Assembly: GCA_016703745.1 (NCBI GenBank)
Contig: JADJBK010000006.1
Span: forward strand, 2,046,001 to 2,110,000
Length of the DNA: 64,000 nt
Source: Nitrosomonas sp.
GTDB taxonomy: Bacteria; Pseudomonadota; Gammaproteobacteria; Burkholderiales; Nitrosomonadaceae
Direction of reading: 5' to 3'
Position numbers and translations under genes: made by a program. A model generated the notes under the pieces. It had not been told where the DNA came from, did no database searches, and saw only the letters and a program-made list of their open reading frames with translations. This document shows, in pieces, positions 16,827 through 25,704 of this stretch (position 1 is its first letter; every line of letters starts with the position of its first letter).

Positions 16827-17049
16827 GTCTGAATGACTGTCAACTATCCTCTTAATTGCCGCACCCCTGTAGAAATTCAGATCAGCATGTGCTGTAGTTT
16901 TTATTAATTATCTGTATTATTACAGTCAGTTGAGACTGACAAAACATAAACAGACTCAGATGGCGAGAAAACAATTAATATCGGCTTGAGGTTACCGCGC
17001 CGACCCTGGCAACCTCTGCGCGCGGAAAAGAATCACAACTGAGCTGCGG

Positions 17050-17373
17050 TCATCTTTCCAACTTGCTAAACTTATCAGTAACCTTTGCCCACTCATCGGC
17101 ATCTGGCAAAGCGTCAATTTTTTCGGTAAGCGTATTCCAGATTTTAGATAATTCCGCATTAAGTGCGACAAAATGGCGTTGATTATCTGGAACGTCATCT
17201 TCGGCGTAGATCGCCTCAACCGGACACTCTGCTACGCATAAGGTACAATCAATGCATTCATCAGGATCAATCGCCAGGAAATTAGGGCCTTCATGGAAGC
17301 AATCGACTGGGCAAACATCGACGCAATCAGTGTATTTGCATTTGATACAACTTTCAGTCACTACATAAGTCAT
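17050..17373 (-). CDS. fdxA: Seven-iron ferredoxin FdxA
   Basis: A 107-residue ferredoxin of the [3Fe-4S][4Fe-4S] type that carries low-potential electrons in the cytoplasm. The first half has CIKCKYTDCVDVCPVDCF and the second has CIDCTLCVAECPVEAI. The C-terminal extension of about 50 residues is typical of the FdxA/Azotobacter type. It is divergent from xth, with about 195 bases between starts. It appears complete and ordinary. Confidence 0.93.
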   Translation of the reverse strand: MTYVVTESCIKCKYTDCVDVCPVDCFHEGPNFLAIDPDECIDCTLCVAECPVEAIYAEDDVPDNQRHFVALNAELSKIWNTLTEKIDALPDADEWAKVTDKFSKLER

Positions 17374-17567
17374 GATGATATTCCTCGTCTGGCGTCATTC
17401 TTAAAAGAATCACCGATTCTATCAGAACCCGGCAATGCCTGTCACTGCCTAGATCACCGGTCGCGCACAAAACCAATCAACTTACAAAGGGATAAAGGTA
17501 TTGGTGATTCAGATTTTTTAATTAGATGCCTGGAATTTATCTTTTTTGGGCGAACAGGATACAGACA

Positions 17568-18338
17568 ATGAAACTCTCCTCATGGAATGTCAACTCACTC
17601 AAGGTTCGTTTACCGCAAGTGATCGATTGGCTCAGACTAAATCAACCAGATGTACTGTGTCTGCAGGAAACCAAATTGCAGGATGAGTATTTTCCAGCAG
17701 ATGAAATTGCAGAGGCTGGCTATCACGCAATCTTCAGCGGACAAAAAACCTACAATGGTGTCGCGTTATTGAGCAAGGACAATACTTGCACTGATTTTTG
17801 TACCGTATTACCCGGACTGGATGATCCACAGAAACGAATAATTGCAGCAACTTACAATGATATTCGTGTAATTTGTGTTTACGTACCCAATGGCGAGCGT
17901 GTGGACTCTGATAAATACCTCTACAAAATGAAATGGTTGAAGGCACTCACCAGTTTTTTGCAAGAGGAGCGAAAACATCACTCAAATATCGTCTTGTTGG
18001 GAGATTTCAATATCGCACCGGCAGACAGCGATGTTTATGATCCACCGGCATGGGAGGAAAAAGTGTTGTGCAGCATGCCCGAACGGGAAGCCTTCCAACA
18101 ATTATTGGCAACGGGGCTGAGCGACAGTTTCCGCCTTTTCACGCAGCCTCCCGGAACCTATACCTGGTGGGATTACCGCATGATGGGTTTTCGTCGCAAC
18201 CATGGGTTACGCATCGATCACATACTAATCAGCACCGCAATGGTGCCAGCCTGCACAGGTTGTTGGGTAGATATCGCACCTAGAAAGCTAGAAAGACCAT
18301 CTGATCACGCACCGATTACAGTGGAACTTTCATTCTAG
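17568..18338 (+). CDS. xth: Exodeoxyribonuclease III
   Basis: A 256-residue AP endonuclease/3'-5' exonuclease of the exonuclease III family, acting in base-excision repair. Motifs: MKLSSWNVNSLKVRLPQ at the start, CLQETKL with the metal-binding Glu, YVPNGERVDSDKY, LLGDFNIAPADSDVYDP, and RIDHILIS and SDHAPI for the catalytic Asp/His. The upstream in-frame codons back to 17526 are not family sequence, so the ATG at 17568 is taken. Stand-alone gene. Confidence 0.92.
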   Translation: MKLSSWNVNSLKVRLPQVIDWLRLNQPDVLCLQETKLQDEYFPADEIAEAGYHAIFSGQKTYNGVALLSKDNTCTDFCTVLPGLDDPQKRIIAATYNDIRVICVYVPNGERVDSDKYLYKMKWLKALTSFLQEERKHHSNIVLLGDFNIAPADSDVYDPPAWEEKVLCSMPEREAFQQLLATGLSDSFRLFTQPPGTYTWWDYRMMGFRRNHGLRIDHILISTAMVPACTGCWVDIAPRKLERPSDHAPITVELSF

Positions 18339-18401
18339 ATTCAAGCTATCCGAAAGACGTTAACGCATTAACTCTGTTAGTTTTTTGTAAGAACATCTTT
18401 A

Positions 18402-18428
18402 TTAGCACTCCAGTGCAAGGAGTGCTAA
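18402..18428 (+). promoter_or_regulatory. CIRCE operator (HrcA site) before rpoH
   Basis: The sequence is a perfect CIRCE element, TTAGCACTC-N9-GAGTGCTAA, ending 41 bases before the rpoH start. CIRCE is the operator of the heat-shock repressor HrcA, normally placed before groESL or hrcA. Here it predicts direct HrcA repression of the heat-shock sigma factor gene. Confidence 0.93.
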
Positions 18429-18469
18429 AATTTGCACTGGGACTTTAATTCAGAGATGGGAGATAAACC

Positions 18470-19315
18470 ATGAATGAAGCTTATGCAATGCCGATTGCGG
18501 TTAATGGAAGCCTGGAAAATTACATTCAGGCAGCGAATGCTTATCCAATTTTGTCTCGAGAGGACGAGTGTTCACTAGCAAAACGCCTGCGTGATGAAGG
18601 GGATGTAACCGCCGCCCATCAGTTGGTACTATCACACTTGCGCGCAGTAATCGCTGTTGCGCGCGGCTATCTGGGTTATGGACTACCACAGGCCGATCTT
18701 ATCCAGGAAGGCACGATTGGTCTGATGAAAGCTGTTCGGCGTTTCGATCCTGAACGCGGCGTTCGATTGATCACGTTTGCCACACATTGGATTAAGGCCG
18801 AAATCCATGAATTCATCATACGTAACTGGCGCTTGGTCAAAATTGCCACGACCAAGCATCAACGCAAGCTTTTCTTCAATCTGCGCAGCATGAAAAAAGG
18901 ACTAGACGCCATGAATCATACGGAGATCTCTGCCATGGCAAAAGAACTGGGCGTCACAATCAAAGAAGTAGTTGAGATGGAAACCCGTTTCAGTGGCCGC
19001 GATATCTCCCTGGAACCCTTGTCGGAAGATGAAGATGAGTTCACCAGCCCTATTCATTACCTGACTGATGGCGATGATCCCTCTCAAACGCTGGAAAACT
19101 CCGAGTTCGAAGGAGTTAATCACAAACTACTGCAACAATCACTTGAGAGCCTGGATGCGCGTAGTCGTCGCATTTTAGAGGCGCGCTGGCTGCAGGATGA
19201 CACAAAAACACTGCATGAACTGGCAAGTGAACTGGGAATATCTGCCGAGCGTGTTCGCCAGCTTGAGAGTAAGGCAATGGCCAAAATGCGGAATATAATC
19301 ACTCCAGCGATATAA
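18470..19315 (+). CDS. rpoH: Heat-shock sigma factor RpoH (sigma-32)
   Basis: A 281-residue sigma-70 family factor that directs RNA polymerase to heat-shock promoters. Region 2 reads AVARGYLGYGLPQADLIQEG and FATHWIKAEIHEFIIRNWRLVK. It is followed by the RpoH box QRKLFFNLR, which is diagnostic of sigma-32. Region 4 has LHELASELGISAERVRQLESKA. Start: GGGAGATAAACC lies directly before the ATG at 18470. A CIRCE operator lies just upstream and a strong hairpin follows the gene, so it is a single-gene unit under probable HrcA control. Confidence 0.95.
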   Translation: MNEAYAMPIAVNGSLENYIQAANAYPILSREDECSLAKRLRDEGDVTAAHQLVLSHLRAVIAVARGYLGYGLPQADLIQEGTIGLMKAVRRFDPERGVRLITFATHWIKAEIHEFIIRNWRLVKIATTKHQRKLFFNLRSMKKGLDAMNHTEISAMAKELGVTIKEVVEMETRFSGRDISLEPLSEDEDEFTSPIHYLTDGDDPSQTLENSEFEGVNHKLLQQSLESLDARSRRILEARWLQDDTKTLHELASELGISAERVRQLESKAMAKMRNIITPAI

Positions 19316-19350
19316 AGTACATTTACACACTCGGGCAAAATCGGGGTAGC

Positions 19351-19385
19351 GGCAAGAATGCGGGTTACCAGACCGCATTCTTGCC
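19351..19385 (+). terminator. Long hairpin after rpoH
   Basis: GGCAAGAATGCGG and CCGCATTCTTGCC form a perfect 13-bp stem with a 9-base loop, 35 bases after the rpoH stop. No T-run follows, so it may act as a partial terminator or as an mRNA 3' stabiliser. Confidence 0.6.
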
Positions 19386-19532
19386 CCTCCGTAATTAGTT
19401 CAACAAACCACAACTACATGCCACACCCCTGTCGCGCCCCTATTAAACCTTTAGTTCTGATACCTGTCACTGTATATAGCACCGGTACACTATTTCACAA
19501 ACGGAGAAAGGCATTAAGCCGTATTAGCTAAC

Positions 19533-20027
19533 ATGATTGGAAAAACCTTACTGCTGGCATGCAGCTTGCTGCTGATTGCACAACAAGCGCAGGCAACCCA
19601 GGATAACCAGAATGAGCTTAAGCAGTTCCTTCCAACGAGTTTCCAGCAAATCCTCGATAGTCGGTCTGGTCAACCGCTAATGCTAACCATCTGGTCAAAA
19701 ACCTGCACGATCTGCATGCAAAAAATGCCGCTACTCAGCGAGCTAAAAAAAGCCTGGCCAGATATTTATATGATCACGCTTTCTACCGACGATATTGCTG
19801 ATGGCAACCAGATCAGGGAGATTCTTACGGAATTCAACCTCGATACAGCTGAAAACTGGATTTTTGCAGATAGTAATGCACAGAAACTTCGTTATACAAT
19901 TGATCCAAAGTGGTTTGGCGAGCTCCCGCGTACCTATTTTATTGACAAAACCCGCCAACGCAAAGGCATCAGCGGAGGATTGACTCGCGAACAATATGAG
20001 TCTGTTTTCATAGAGTTGCTTAATTAA
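19533..20027 (+). CDS. TlpA-like periplasmic thiol-disulfide protein
   Basis: A 164-residue thioredoxin-fold protein with a signal peptide (cleavage after QAQA, about residue 21). The active-site motif is WSKTCTICMQKMP (CxxC). A later cis-Pro region, ELPRTYFIDK, is typical of TlpA/ResA redoxins, which reduce cytochrome or copper-site cysteines in the periplasm. It is the first gene of a four-gene plus-strand run ending with CopC and a lipoprotein, so copper-protein maturation is a reasonable guess. No clear Shine-Dalgarno precedes the ATG. Confidence 0.8.
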   Translation: MIGKTLLLACSLLLIAQQAQATQDNQNELKQFLPTSFQQILDSRSGQPLMLTIWSKTCTICMQKMPLLSELKKAWPDIYMITLSTDDIADGNQIREILTEFNLDTAENWIFADSNAQKLRYTIDPKWFGELPRTYFIDKTRQRKGISGGLTREQYESVFIELLN

Positions 20028-20052
20028 AGCAATCAAACTCACAAAGTAACCG

Positions 20053-21372
20053 ATGTGCTCTGCAAATACTTCTCCACTCGACCCAATTTTTCGGTCGTAT
20101 GAAAGACAACTGAACATCCGCAGAAAAGTGATTCTGTTGCTGCTGATATTGGCACCATACCTGGCAGGAGCAAGTGGATTTGCAATCGTTTCTGCCACAC
20201 CAGATAGCGGCAAGTTTTTATCAAATACATCTGCATCGGCAAATAGCAACAAGAAAGGAAATCTCACATCGACGTTTGGATTGCACGATATCTTGACATT
20301 TGATATTACCGAACAAGCTGGCAAGCTTCATCTATTGGTTGGTGGAAAGAAATCCGTTGACAGCAAGCGGCTTACCCTGCGCTACCTACAATACAACCAT
20401 GATGACAAGCAATGGCATCTCGTCGCAACGCTTAATGAGAAACTTCCTGAAACCATTGCCAGCCGAGGTAACGACGTTCAGATTGCCGCGCATGATGATC
20501 GACTCGTGGCACTGTGGCAAACAAAAGGGGAGCTGCCCGGCGTCGGATCAATGATAAGCGCTTATTCCACTGATGCAGGCAAAACCTGGCAGCGAGGTGG
20601 AAATCCCGGGAAGCATGCGGAAGATATTAATGAAGCTTATATTGACTTGGCAGCTGACACAAAAGGCCATTTTCATGTCGCATGGTTGTCCGACCCGCTG
20701 GAAAACGGCTATCAGAGCCTCTATTACAGTCACTCGCGTGATTATGGCAAATCCTGGATTGAGCCTGTCCTGCTAGATAATTCGACCTGTGCATGCTGCT
20801 GGAACAGATTAATTCGCACCCCTGACGACCAGCTGTTTGTACTCTACCGTGACTCTCAACCACGCGACATGGCATTAATTCAATCGCATGACTACGGCAA
20901 TAGCTGGCAGCACAGAGGTCATGTTGGAAAATTTCAGTGGGAGTTTAGCGGCTGTCCGCATATCGGTGGCGGATTGAGTCATAATGGCCAGAAAAATTCA
21001 CCTGGACTACACGCTATTGTCTGGACCGGCCAGGAAAGCTCATCCGGACTGCGCTATCTTGGTTCAACTGATAATGGACACAGCTGGACAAAAATCAGAA
21101 CCTTTGGGGAAACCACACTTAATGGCGATATTGCCGGACGTGAGAACAATGTTGCTGCAGTCTGGAACCAGATGGAAGCAGAAGGCTTAAGTGTTTATGT
21201 TGCCAAATCTGGTGATGGAGGTTTAACCTGGTCACAGCCAGAGCTTATAGCAGAAGCGACTCGCGCAACCGTTCACCCCAAAATTATTGCCACCCAAACA
21301 GGCTTTATTGTTTTGTGGACGGAAAATCCTACTGGAAAAACCAGTCAGATCGGGTGGCATATCATTGAATAG
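20053..21372 (+). CDS. Secreted BNR-repeat (sialidase-fold) protein
   Basis: A 439-residue protein with an N-terminal hydrophobic segment (about residues 24-40) and at least five Asp-box repeats of the form S-x-D-x-G-x-x-W (STDAGKTWQRG, SRDYGKSWIEP, SHDYGNSWQHR, STDNGHSWTKI, SGDGGLTWSQP). These mark a six-bladed beta propeller of the sialidase type. Catalytic sialidase residues are not evident, so enzyme activity should not be assumed. A CACCWNR cluster near the middle could bind metal. It starts 25 bases after the TlpA-like gene and is followed by copC. Confidence 0.72.
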   Translation: MCSANTSPLDPIFRSYERQLNIRRKVILLLLILAPYLAGASGFAIVSATPDSGKFLSNTSASANSNKKGNLTSTFGLHDILTFDITEQAGKLHLLVGGKKSVDSKRLTLRYLQYNHDDKQWHLVATLNEKLPETIASRGNDVQIAAHDDRLVALWQTKGELPGVGSMISAYSTDAGKTWQRGGNPGKHAEDINEAYIDLAADTKGHFHVAWLSDPLENGYQSLYYSHSRDYGKSWIEPVLLDNSTCACCWNRLIRTPDDQLFVLYRDSQPRDMALIQSHDYGNSWQHRGHVGKFQWEFSGCPHIGGGLSHNGQKNSPGLHAIVWTGQESSSGLRYLGSTDNGHSWTKIRTFGETTLNGDIAGRENNVAAVWNQMEAEGLSVYVAKSGDGGLTWSQPELIAEATRATVHPKIIATQTGFIVLWTENPTGKTSQIGWHIIE

Positions 21373-21444
21373 GTACAAACAAGCTGTGACGCTATATTTT
21401 CAGTTACTTTCTTGACTATCCTCTTTACACCCAAGGAACTCAAA

Positions 21445-21882
21445 ATGCCCCTTACTAATAGCAGGCCGCTGAATAAAATATTTTATTTTCTCACACTACT
21501 TTTTATCCTGTTTTCTTGGCCAACCGCTGTTTTTGCCCATGCCATCATGGTAAAGTCCTCACCGGAGGTAGACAGCCATCTCTCTGACAATCCAACACAG
21601 GTTGATATCTGGTTCAATGAAAAGATTGGGAGTGCATATCTGTCGCTGGCAGTCATCAACAGCAAGGGAGAGCGAGTAGACAACAAGGATTTCAGGCAGG
21701 CCAAGCTTGATCCTTCACACATTTACGTCACCACCACGCCATTATCACCTGATACCTATACCGTGCGCTATCGAGTTATGTCAGCCGATACTCACATTAT
21801 CACCGGTCGATTCAACTTTACTATCCAGCCAGCGGAAGGAAATATCGATACTTCACAACATACTCAAAAACAGAAACCCTGA
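21445..21882 (+). CDS. copC: Periplasmic copper-binding protein CopC
   Basis: A 145-residue CopC. The signal peptide ends at AVFA, so the mature protein begins with His32 (HAIMVKSSPE), the N-terminal His that forms a histidine-brace Cu(II) site. The second His is in the conserved SADTHIITG loop. CopC carries Cu(II) in the periplasm, normally with the importer CopD. No copD is present here; the next gene is a lipoprotein of unknown type. The ATG at 21445, behind AAGGAACTC, fits; an upstream TTG at 21412 is rejected. Confidence 0.9.
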   Translation: MPLTNSRPLNKIFYFLTLLFILFSWPTAVFAHAIMVKSSPEVDSHLSDNPTQVDIWFNEKIGSAYLSLAVINSKGERVDNKDFRQAKLDPSHIYVTTTPLSPDTYTVRYRVMSADTHIITGRFNFTIQPAEGNIDTSQHTQKQKP

Positions 21883-21886
21883 TACC

Positions 21887-22582
21887 ATGAAAAAACCTCA
21901 ACTCAATATTTTTACCACACTATTATTGGCAGTATGTACCTTGTTGTTAACCAGCTGCTGGGTTGACGATAAAGCCGCGCCCCAGCAATTCCCCTATAAA
22001 GCCAGCGTTGGCTGTCTCGCCGTCAATGACTTTTATGCAGTGTATTTCAGCATCTACATAAAACCAACAGATCCCAGCGAAGACCTTACACAAGCGGAGT
22101 TATTCACTCCCTATTGCACCGACATCCCCCGAACTGGAGAAGCCTATCTAACAGCAGATTTAATTGATGAGGATCTTAGACAAATACCCATTTCTGTCAA
22201 AATTGTTGAACAGGAACTCATCGGGGATGACCCCCTGTTACCAGAAAATTTCAGAGATATCCGCACTATCGACCAGACACCCGCACAAATTTTCGATCGG
22301 GGCGTAGTTGCTATGAACACCACGCTAGAGAAAAATGGCTATTACGCCATGTATTTGCTCATCGGTGGGGAAGACGCCATCATGGACGAAGATAAATTAA
22401 GAATCCCGCTTGTTGTAGGTGGCACGCCTGCCACATCTACTTCCATGGAGGTCAAAATTTTCAAAGGTATTACCTATGCCGTCATGATTATTTTGCCTTT
22501 TGGATTCTTTTACATGATTGCCGCACCGCTGGCACGATCAAAGCGTCGAGAAAATAAGCAAACTGATATTGATACAGAGTAA
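21887..22582 (+). CDS. Lipoprotein with C-terminal membrane segment, unknown
   Basis: A 231-residue protein. A lipobox (LLTSC, Cys24) predicts lipidation. The middle looks like a beta-rich periplasmic domain with several Cys (VGCLAVND, PYCTDIP). Near the C-terminus is one transmembrane helix (GITYAVMIILPFGFFYMIAA) followed by a basic tail (RSKRREN), giving two membrane attachments. It starts 4 bases after copC and is surely co-transcribed. It takes the position where copD would be expected, but has no CopD features. I do not recognise the family. Confidence 0.75.
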   Translation: MKKPQLNIFTTLLLAVCTLLLTSCWVDDKAAPQQFPYKASVGCLAVNDFYAVYFSIYIKPTDPSEDLTQAELFTPYCTDIPRTGEAYLTADLIDEDLRQIPISVKIVEQELIGDDPLLPENFRDIRTIDQTPAQIFDRGVVAMNTTLEKNGYYAMYLLIGGEDAIMDEDKLRIPLVVGGTPATSTSMEVKIFKGITYAVMIILPFGFFYMIAAPLARSKRRENKQTDIDTE

Positions 22583-22601
22583 ATTTCATAAAATCCAGAA
22601 G

Positions 22602-25600
22602 TTATCGGCGATGCAGATTAACCAGCCACGAAAAAAATAATGGCACAAAGATGGGGGCAACAAAGGCGGCCATGATCATGCCGCCGAATACGCCTGTCCC
22701 CATGGATTGCCGTGCAGCGGAGCCGGCACCCGTGGCGATGACAAGTGGCACGACACCGAGAATAAAGGCCATCGAAGTCATCACGATGGGGCGGAAACGC
22801 AGTTGGGCAGACTGGATCGCAGCATCAAATGCAGATTCGCCCGCCAGCATTCTCTGTTTGGCAAACTCCACCAGCAAAATGGCATTCTTAGCAGCAAGAC
22901 CGATGAGGGTTACCAGGCCGATCTGAAAGTAGATATCATTGGGCATGTCGCGAAGCAATACCGCGAACAAGGCGCCAGCAACAGCGAACGGTACCGCCAT
23001 AATGACCGCAAGCGGAAGTGCCCAGGTTTCATACTGGGCAGCAAGGATCAGAAAAACCATGATGATAGCAAGACTGAAGGCAACCATGGCCGCCGCACCC
23101 GTTTGCTTTTCCTGAAACGCCTTGCCGGTCCACGCGAGCTGGTATCCATCTGGCAGATATTCGGCTGCGAGTTGCTCGACGCGTTCGATGATCTTCCCTG
23201 AACTGGATCCTGCCACACCCTCCCCCAGTATTTTAACTGACAGTAATCCGTTAAACCGCTCCAGCTGCTCCGCACCAACGATATGGTGCACCTGACTAAT
23301 TGTAGAGAGAGGCACCATGTTGCCGCTGGCATTGCGCACATAGGCCTTGCCGAGATCTTCAGGCTTCATCCGGTAAGGCATGTCTGCCTGCAGCTGCACG
23401 CGGTAGGTTCTACCCGACCGGTTGAAATCATTGATGTAGAACGATCCCATCGTACTTTGCAGCGTGGCATAAACGTCTTCGATGGCGATTCCTTGTGAAA
23501 TAGCTTTGGCCTCATCAACTTCCACAAAGAGCTGAGTGACATTGGGACGAAAAAAGGTGTTGGCTGAGGCCAACAGTGGATCGCTCACCAGTCTGTCCAT
23601 GAACCCATTGAGAACTTCAGACATAACCAGCGGGCTGGATTCGGTCAGCGTTTGCACATAGGCCTCAAACCCACCGGTACTGCCAAGGCCGCGAATTGCA
23701 GGGGGGTTAAAAGCGATGACGATACTGTCGCTACGCTGCCCGCCGATTTCGAACAACTGCTGAACAACAGCATCGGCAGCCTTACTGCGCTCTGACCATT
23801 CCGTCAATCTGACAAACATGGTAGCAACATTGGCTTTATTCCCGCCACCAATCAGATCAAAACCATTGACGGCAAACTGATGAGCAACCACCGGATCCTG
23901 TGCCATTTGCGCGCGCACCGCTTCGGTCGTATCGATGGTGCGTGACAGTGTCGCGCTATCCGGCAAGATGATTTCGGTAATGACGTAGCCCTGGTCTTCC
24001 GGTGGCACGAAGCTTTTGGGAATGATCTGGATCAGATAAAATACGATGCCAACAAACAGGGCAAAAATCAGCGTGCTTTGGAAAGCGTGATGCAAACTAC
24101 CGTTGACCAGACTGACATAAACATTCCGGATTGAATCAAAACCACGATTGAATCGCTGAAAAAAACGGCTCTGATTGTGCGTATTTTTCAGCAGGATTGC
24201 ACACAGCGCCGGAGATAAGGTCAGCGCGACCACGCCGGATAACACCCCGGCTACAGCAACAGTAACCGCAAACTGCCGATATAGCTCGCCGGCAATTCCG
24301 CCAATGAAAGCAACGGGCAGGAAAACCGCAACCAGTACCAGCGTCATAGCAACCACCGCACCGGAAACCTGTTGCATCGCTTTGATTGCCGCTTCAGGTG
24401 GCGACATTCTTTCCTGAGAGATCAGCCGTTCAACGTTTTCCAGTACCACAATGGCATCATCAACAACAATGCCGATGGAAAGCACCATCGCGAACAAGGT
24501 CATGGTATTGATGGAAAATCCCAGTAACCACAAGCCGGCGAATGTGCCGATCAGTGAAATGGGTACGGCGATGATGGGTATCAGTGCCGCACGCCAGCTT
24601 TGCAGAAAGAGATAAACCACGGCAATAACCAGGAACATCGCTTCACCCAGGGTTTTGAATACCTCCCAGATCGATTGCTTAACGAAGTCGCTGGTATCAT
24701 AAGGAATGCTGTAGCTAATGCCGGGTGGAAAGCGTTTCTTCAGCTGCTCGATCTTAGCTTTGATCGCTTTCGCAGTTTCCAGCGCATTCGCGCCGGGGCG
24801 CAGAAAGATAGGAATTCCGACACCGGGTACACCATTCAGAAAGGTCTGAATATTGTAGTCTTGCGGTCCCAGCTCAATACGGGCAACATCCTTAAGCCTA
24901 AGCGTCCCCGCTGGTCCCTCTGCACGGATGATAATGTTGCCAAATTCTTCCGGTTCCAGCAGTCTCCCCTTGGCAGTAACGGTGTAAACCAGTTGCTGAC
25001 CTGGCAAGGCAGGTTCCTGACCGATTTTGCCAACTGCGTACTGTGAATTCTGCGCCTGGATAGCGGCAACAATATCGCTCGTGGTCACTCCCAGTTGCGC
25101 CATACGGTCCGGTTTACTCCAGATACGCATGGAATAGTCCTGTGCACCAAAAATCCTTGCTTCACCCACACCTGGCGTTCGCCGCAATTCATCCAGCAAA
25201 TAAATAGTGGCGTAGTTGCTTAAAAAAAGTGGCGTATGGCTTGCATTAGTGGATGTCAGCATGAGAACCAGCAAGATGTCGTTGGAACGTTTACTGACCA
25301 CCACACCGGTCCGTCGCACCTGCTCAGGCAGTCGCGCCAGAGCGATGTTCATGCGGTTACTTACATTAAATGTTGCTTGATCAAGATCTGTGCCAATTTC
25401 AAAGGTAACCGTTATAGTCAGGGAACCACTCGAGTCCGCACTTGATTCAAAGTAAAGCAAGCCTTCAATTCCGCTCAATTCCTGTTCAATGGGTGCAGCA
25501 ACAGTCTTCGCCAGAGTTTCGGCATTGGCCCCCGGAAAAGTGGTGGTAATAATTACGGTTGGTGGAGTAATCTGCGGATATTGCGCAATCGGTAACTGCA

Positions 25601-25682
25601 AGGCAGCAGCCAAGCCCGCGAGCACAATCAAGATTGACAGCACGGAAGCAAAAATTGGGCGGGTAATGAAGAAACGGGTCAT
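22602..25682 (-). CDS. RND multidrug efflux transporter (AcrB/MexB class)
   Basis: Inner-membrane hydrophobe/amphiphile (HAE-1) pump of about 1026 residues, twelve transmembrane helices and two large periplasmic loops. It starts MTRFFITRPIFASVLSILIV and carries the TM4 proton-relay pair in VVDDAIVVLENVERL, which separates it from the CusA-type pump at 5130. Substrates would be drugs, solvents or detergents. I take the ATG at 25682; an in-frame ATG at 25724 overlaps the adaptor by 20 bases. It is encoded after its adaptor, with no outer-membrane channel gene beside it. Confidence 0.92.
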   Translation of the reverse strand: MTRFFITRPIFASVLSILIVLAGLAAALQLPIAQYPQITPPTVIITTTFPGANAETLAKTVAAPIEQELSGIEGLLYFESSADSSGSLTITVTFEIGTDLDQATFNVSNRMNIALARLPEQVRRTGVVVSKRSNDILLVLMLTSTNASHTPLFLSNYATIYLLDELRRTPGVGEARIFGAQDYSMRIWSKPDRMAQLGVTTSDIVAAIQAQNSQYAVGKIGQEPALPGQQLVYTVTAKGRLLEPEEFGNIIIRAEGPAGTLRLKDVARIELGPQDYNIQTFLNGVPGVGIPIFLRPGANALETAKAIKAKIEQLKKRFPPGISYSIPYDTSDFVKQSIWEVFKTLGEAMFLVIAVVYLFLQSWRAALIPIIAVPISLIGTFAGLWLLGFSINTMTLFAMVLSIGIVVDDAIVVLENVERLISQERMSPPEAAIKAMQQVSGAVVAMTLVLVAVFLPVAFIGGIAGELYRQFAVTVAVAGVLSGVVALTLSPALCAILLKNTHNQSRFFQRFNRGFDSIRNVYVSLVNGSLHHAFQSTLIFALFVGIVFYLIQIIPKSFVPPEDQGYVITEIILPDSATLSRTIDTTEAVRAQMAQDPVVAHQFAVNGFDLIGGGNKANVATMFVRLTEWSERSKAADAVVQQLFEIGGQRSDSIVIAFNPPAIRGLGSTGGFEAYVQTLTESSPLVMSEVLNGFMDRLVSDPLLASANTFFRPNVTQLFVEVDEAKAISQGIAIEDVYATLQSTMGSFYINDFNRSGRTYRVQLQADMPYRMKPEDLGKAYVRNASGNMVPLSTISQVHHIVGAEQLERFNGLLSVKILGEGVAGSSSGKIIERVEQLAAEYLPDGYQLAWTGKAFQEKQTGAAAMVAFSLAIIMVFLILAAQYETWALPLAVIMAVPFAVAGALFAVLLRDMPNDIYFQIGLVTLIGLAAKNAILLVEFAKQRMLAGESAFDAAIQSAQLRFRPIVMTSMAFILGVVPLVIATGAGSAARQSMGTGVFGGMIMAAFVAPIFVPLFFSWLVNLHRR

Positions 25683-25704
25683 GATTGATTGTCGATTAAT
25701 TTGG

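Noticed and set aside
20053..21372. Calling the BNR protein an active sialidase
   Set aside because: Only the Asp-box repeats are visible; the Arg triad and Tyr/Glu nucleophile pair could not be identified.
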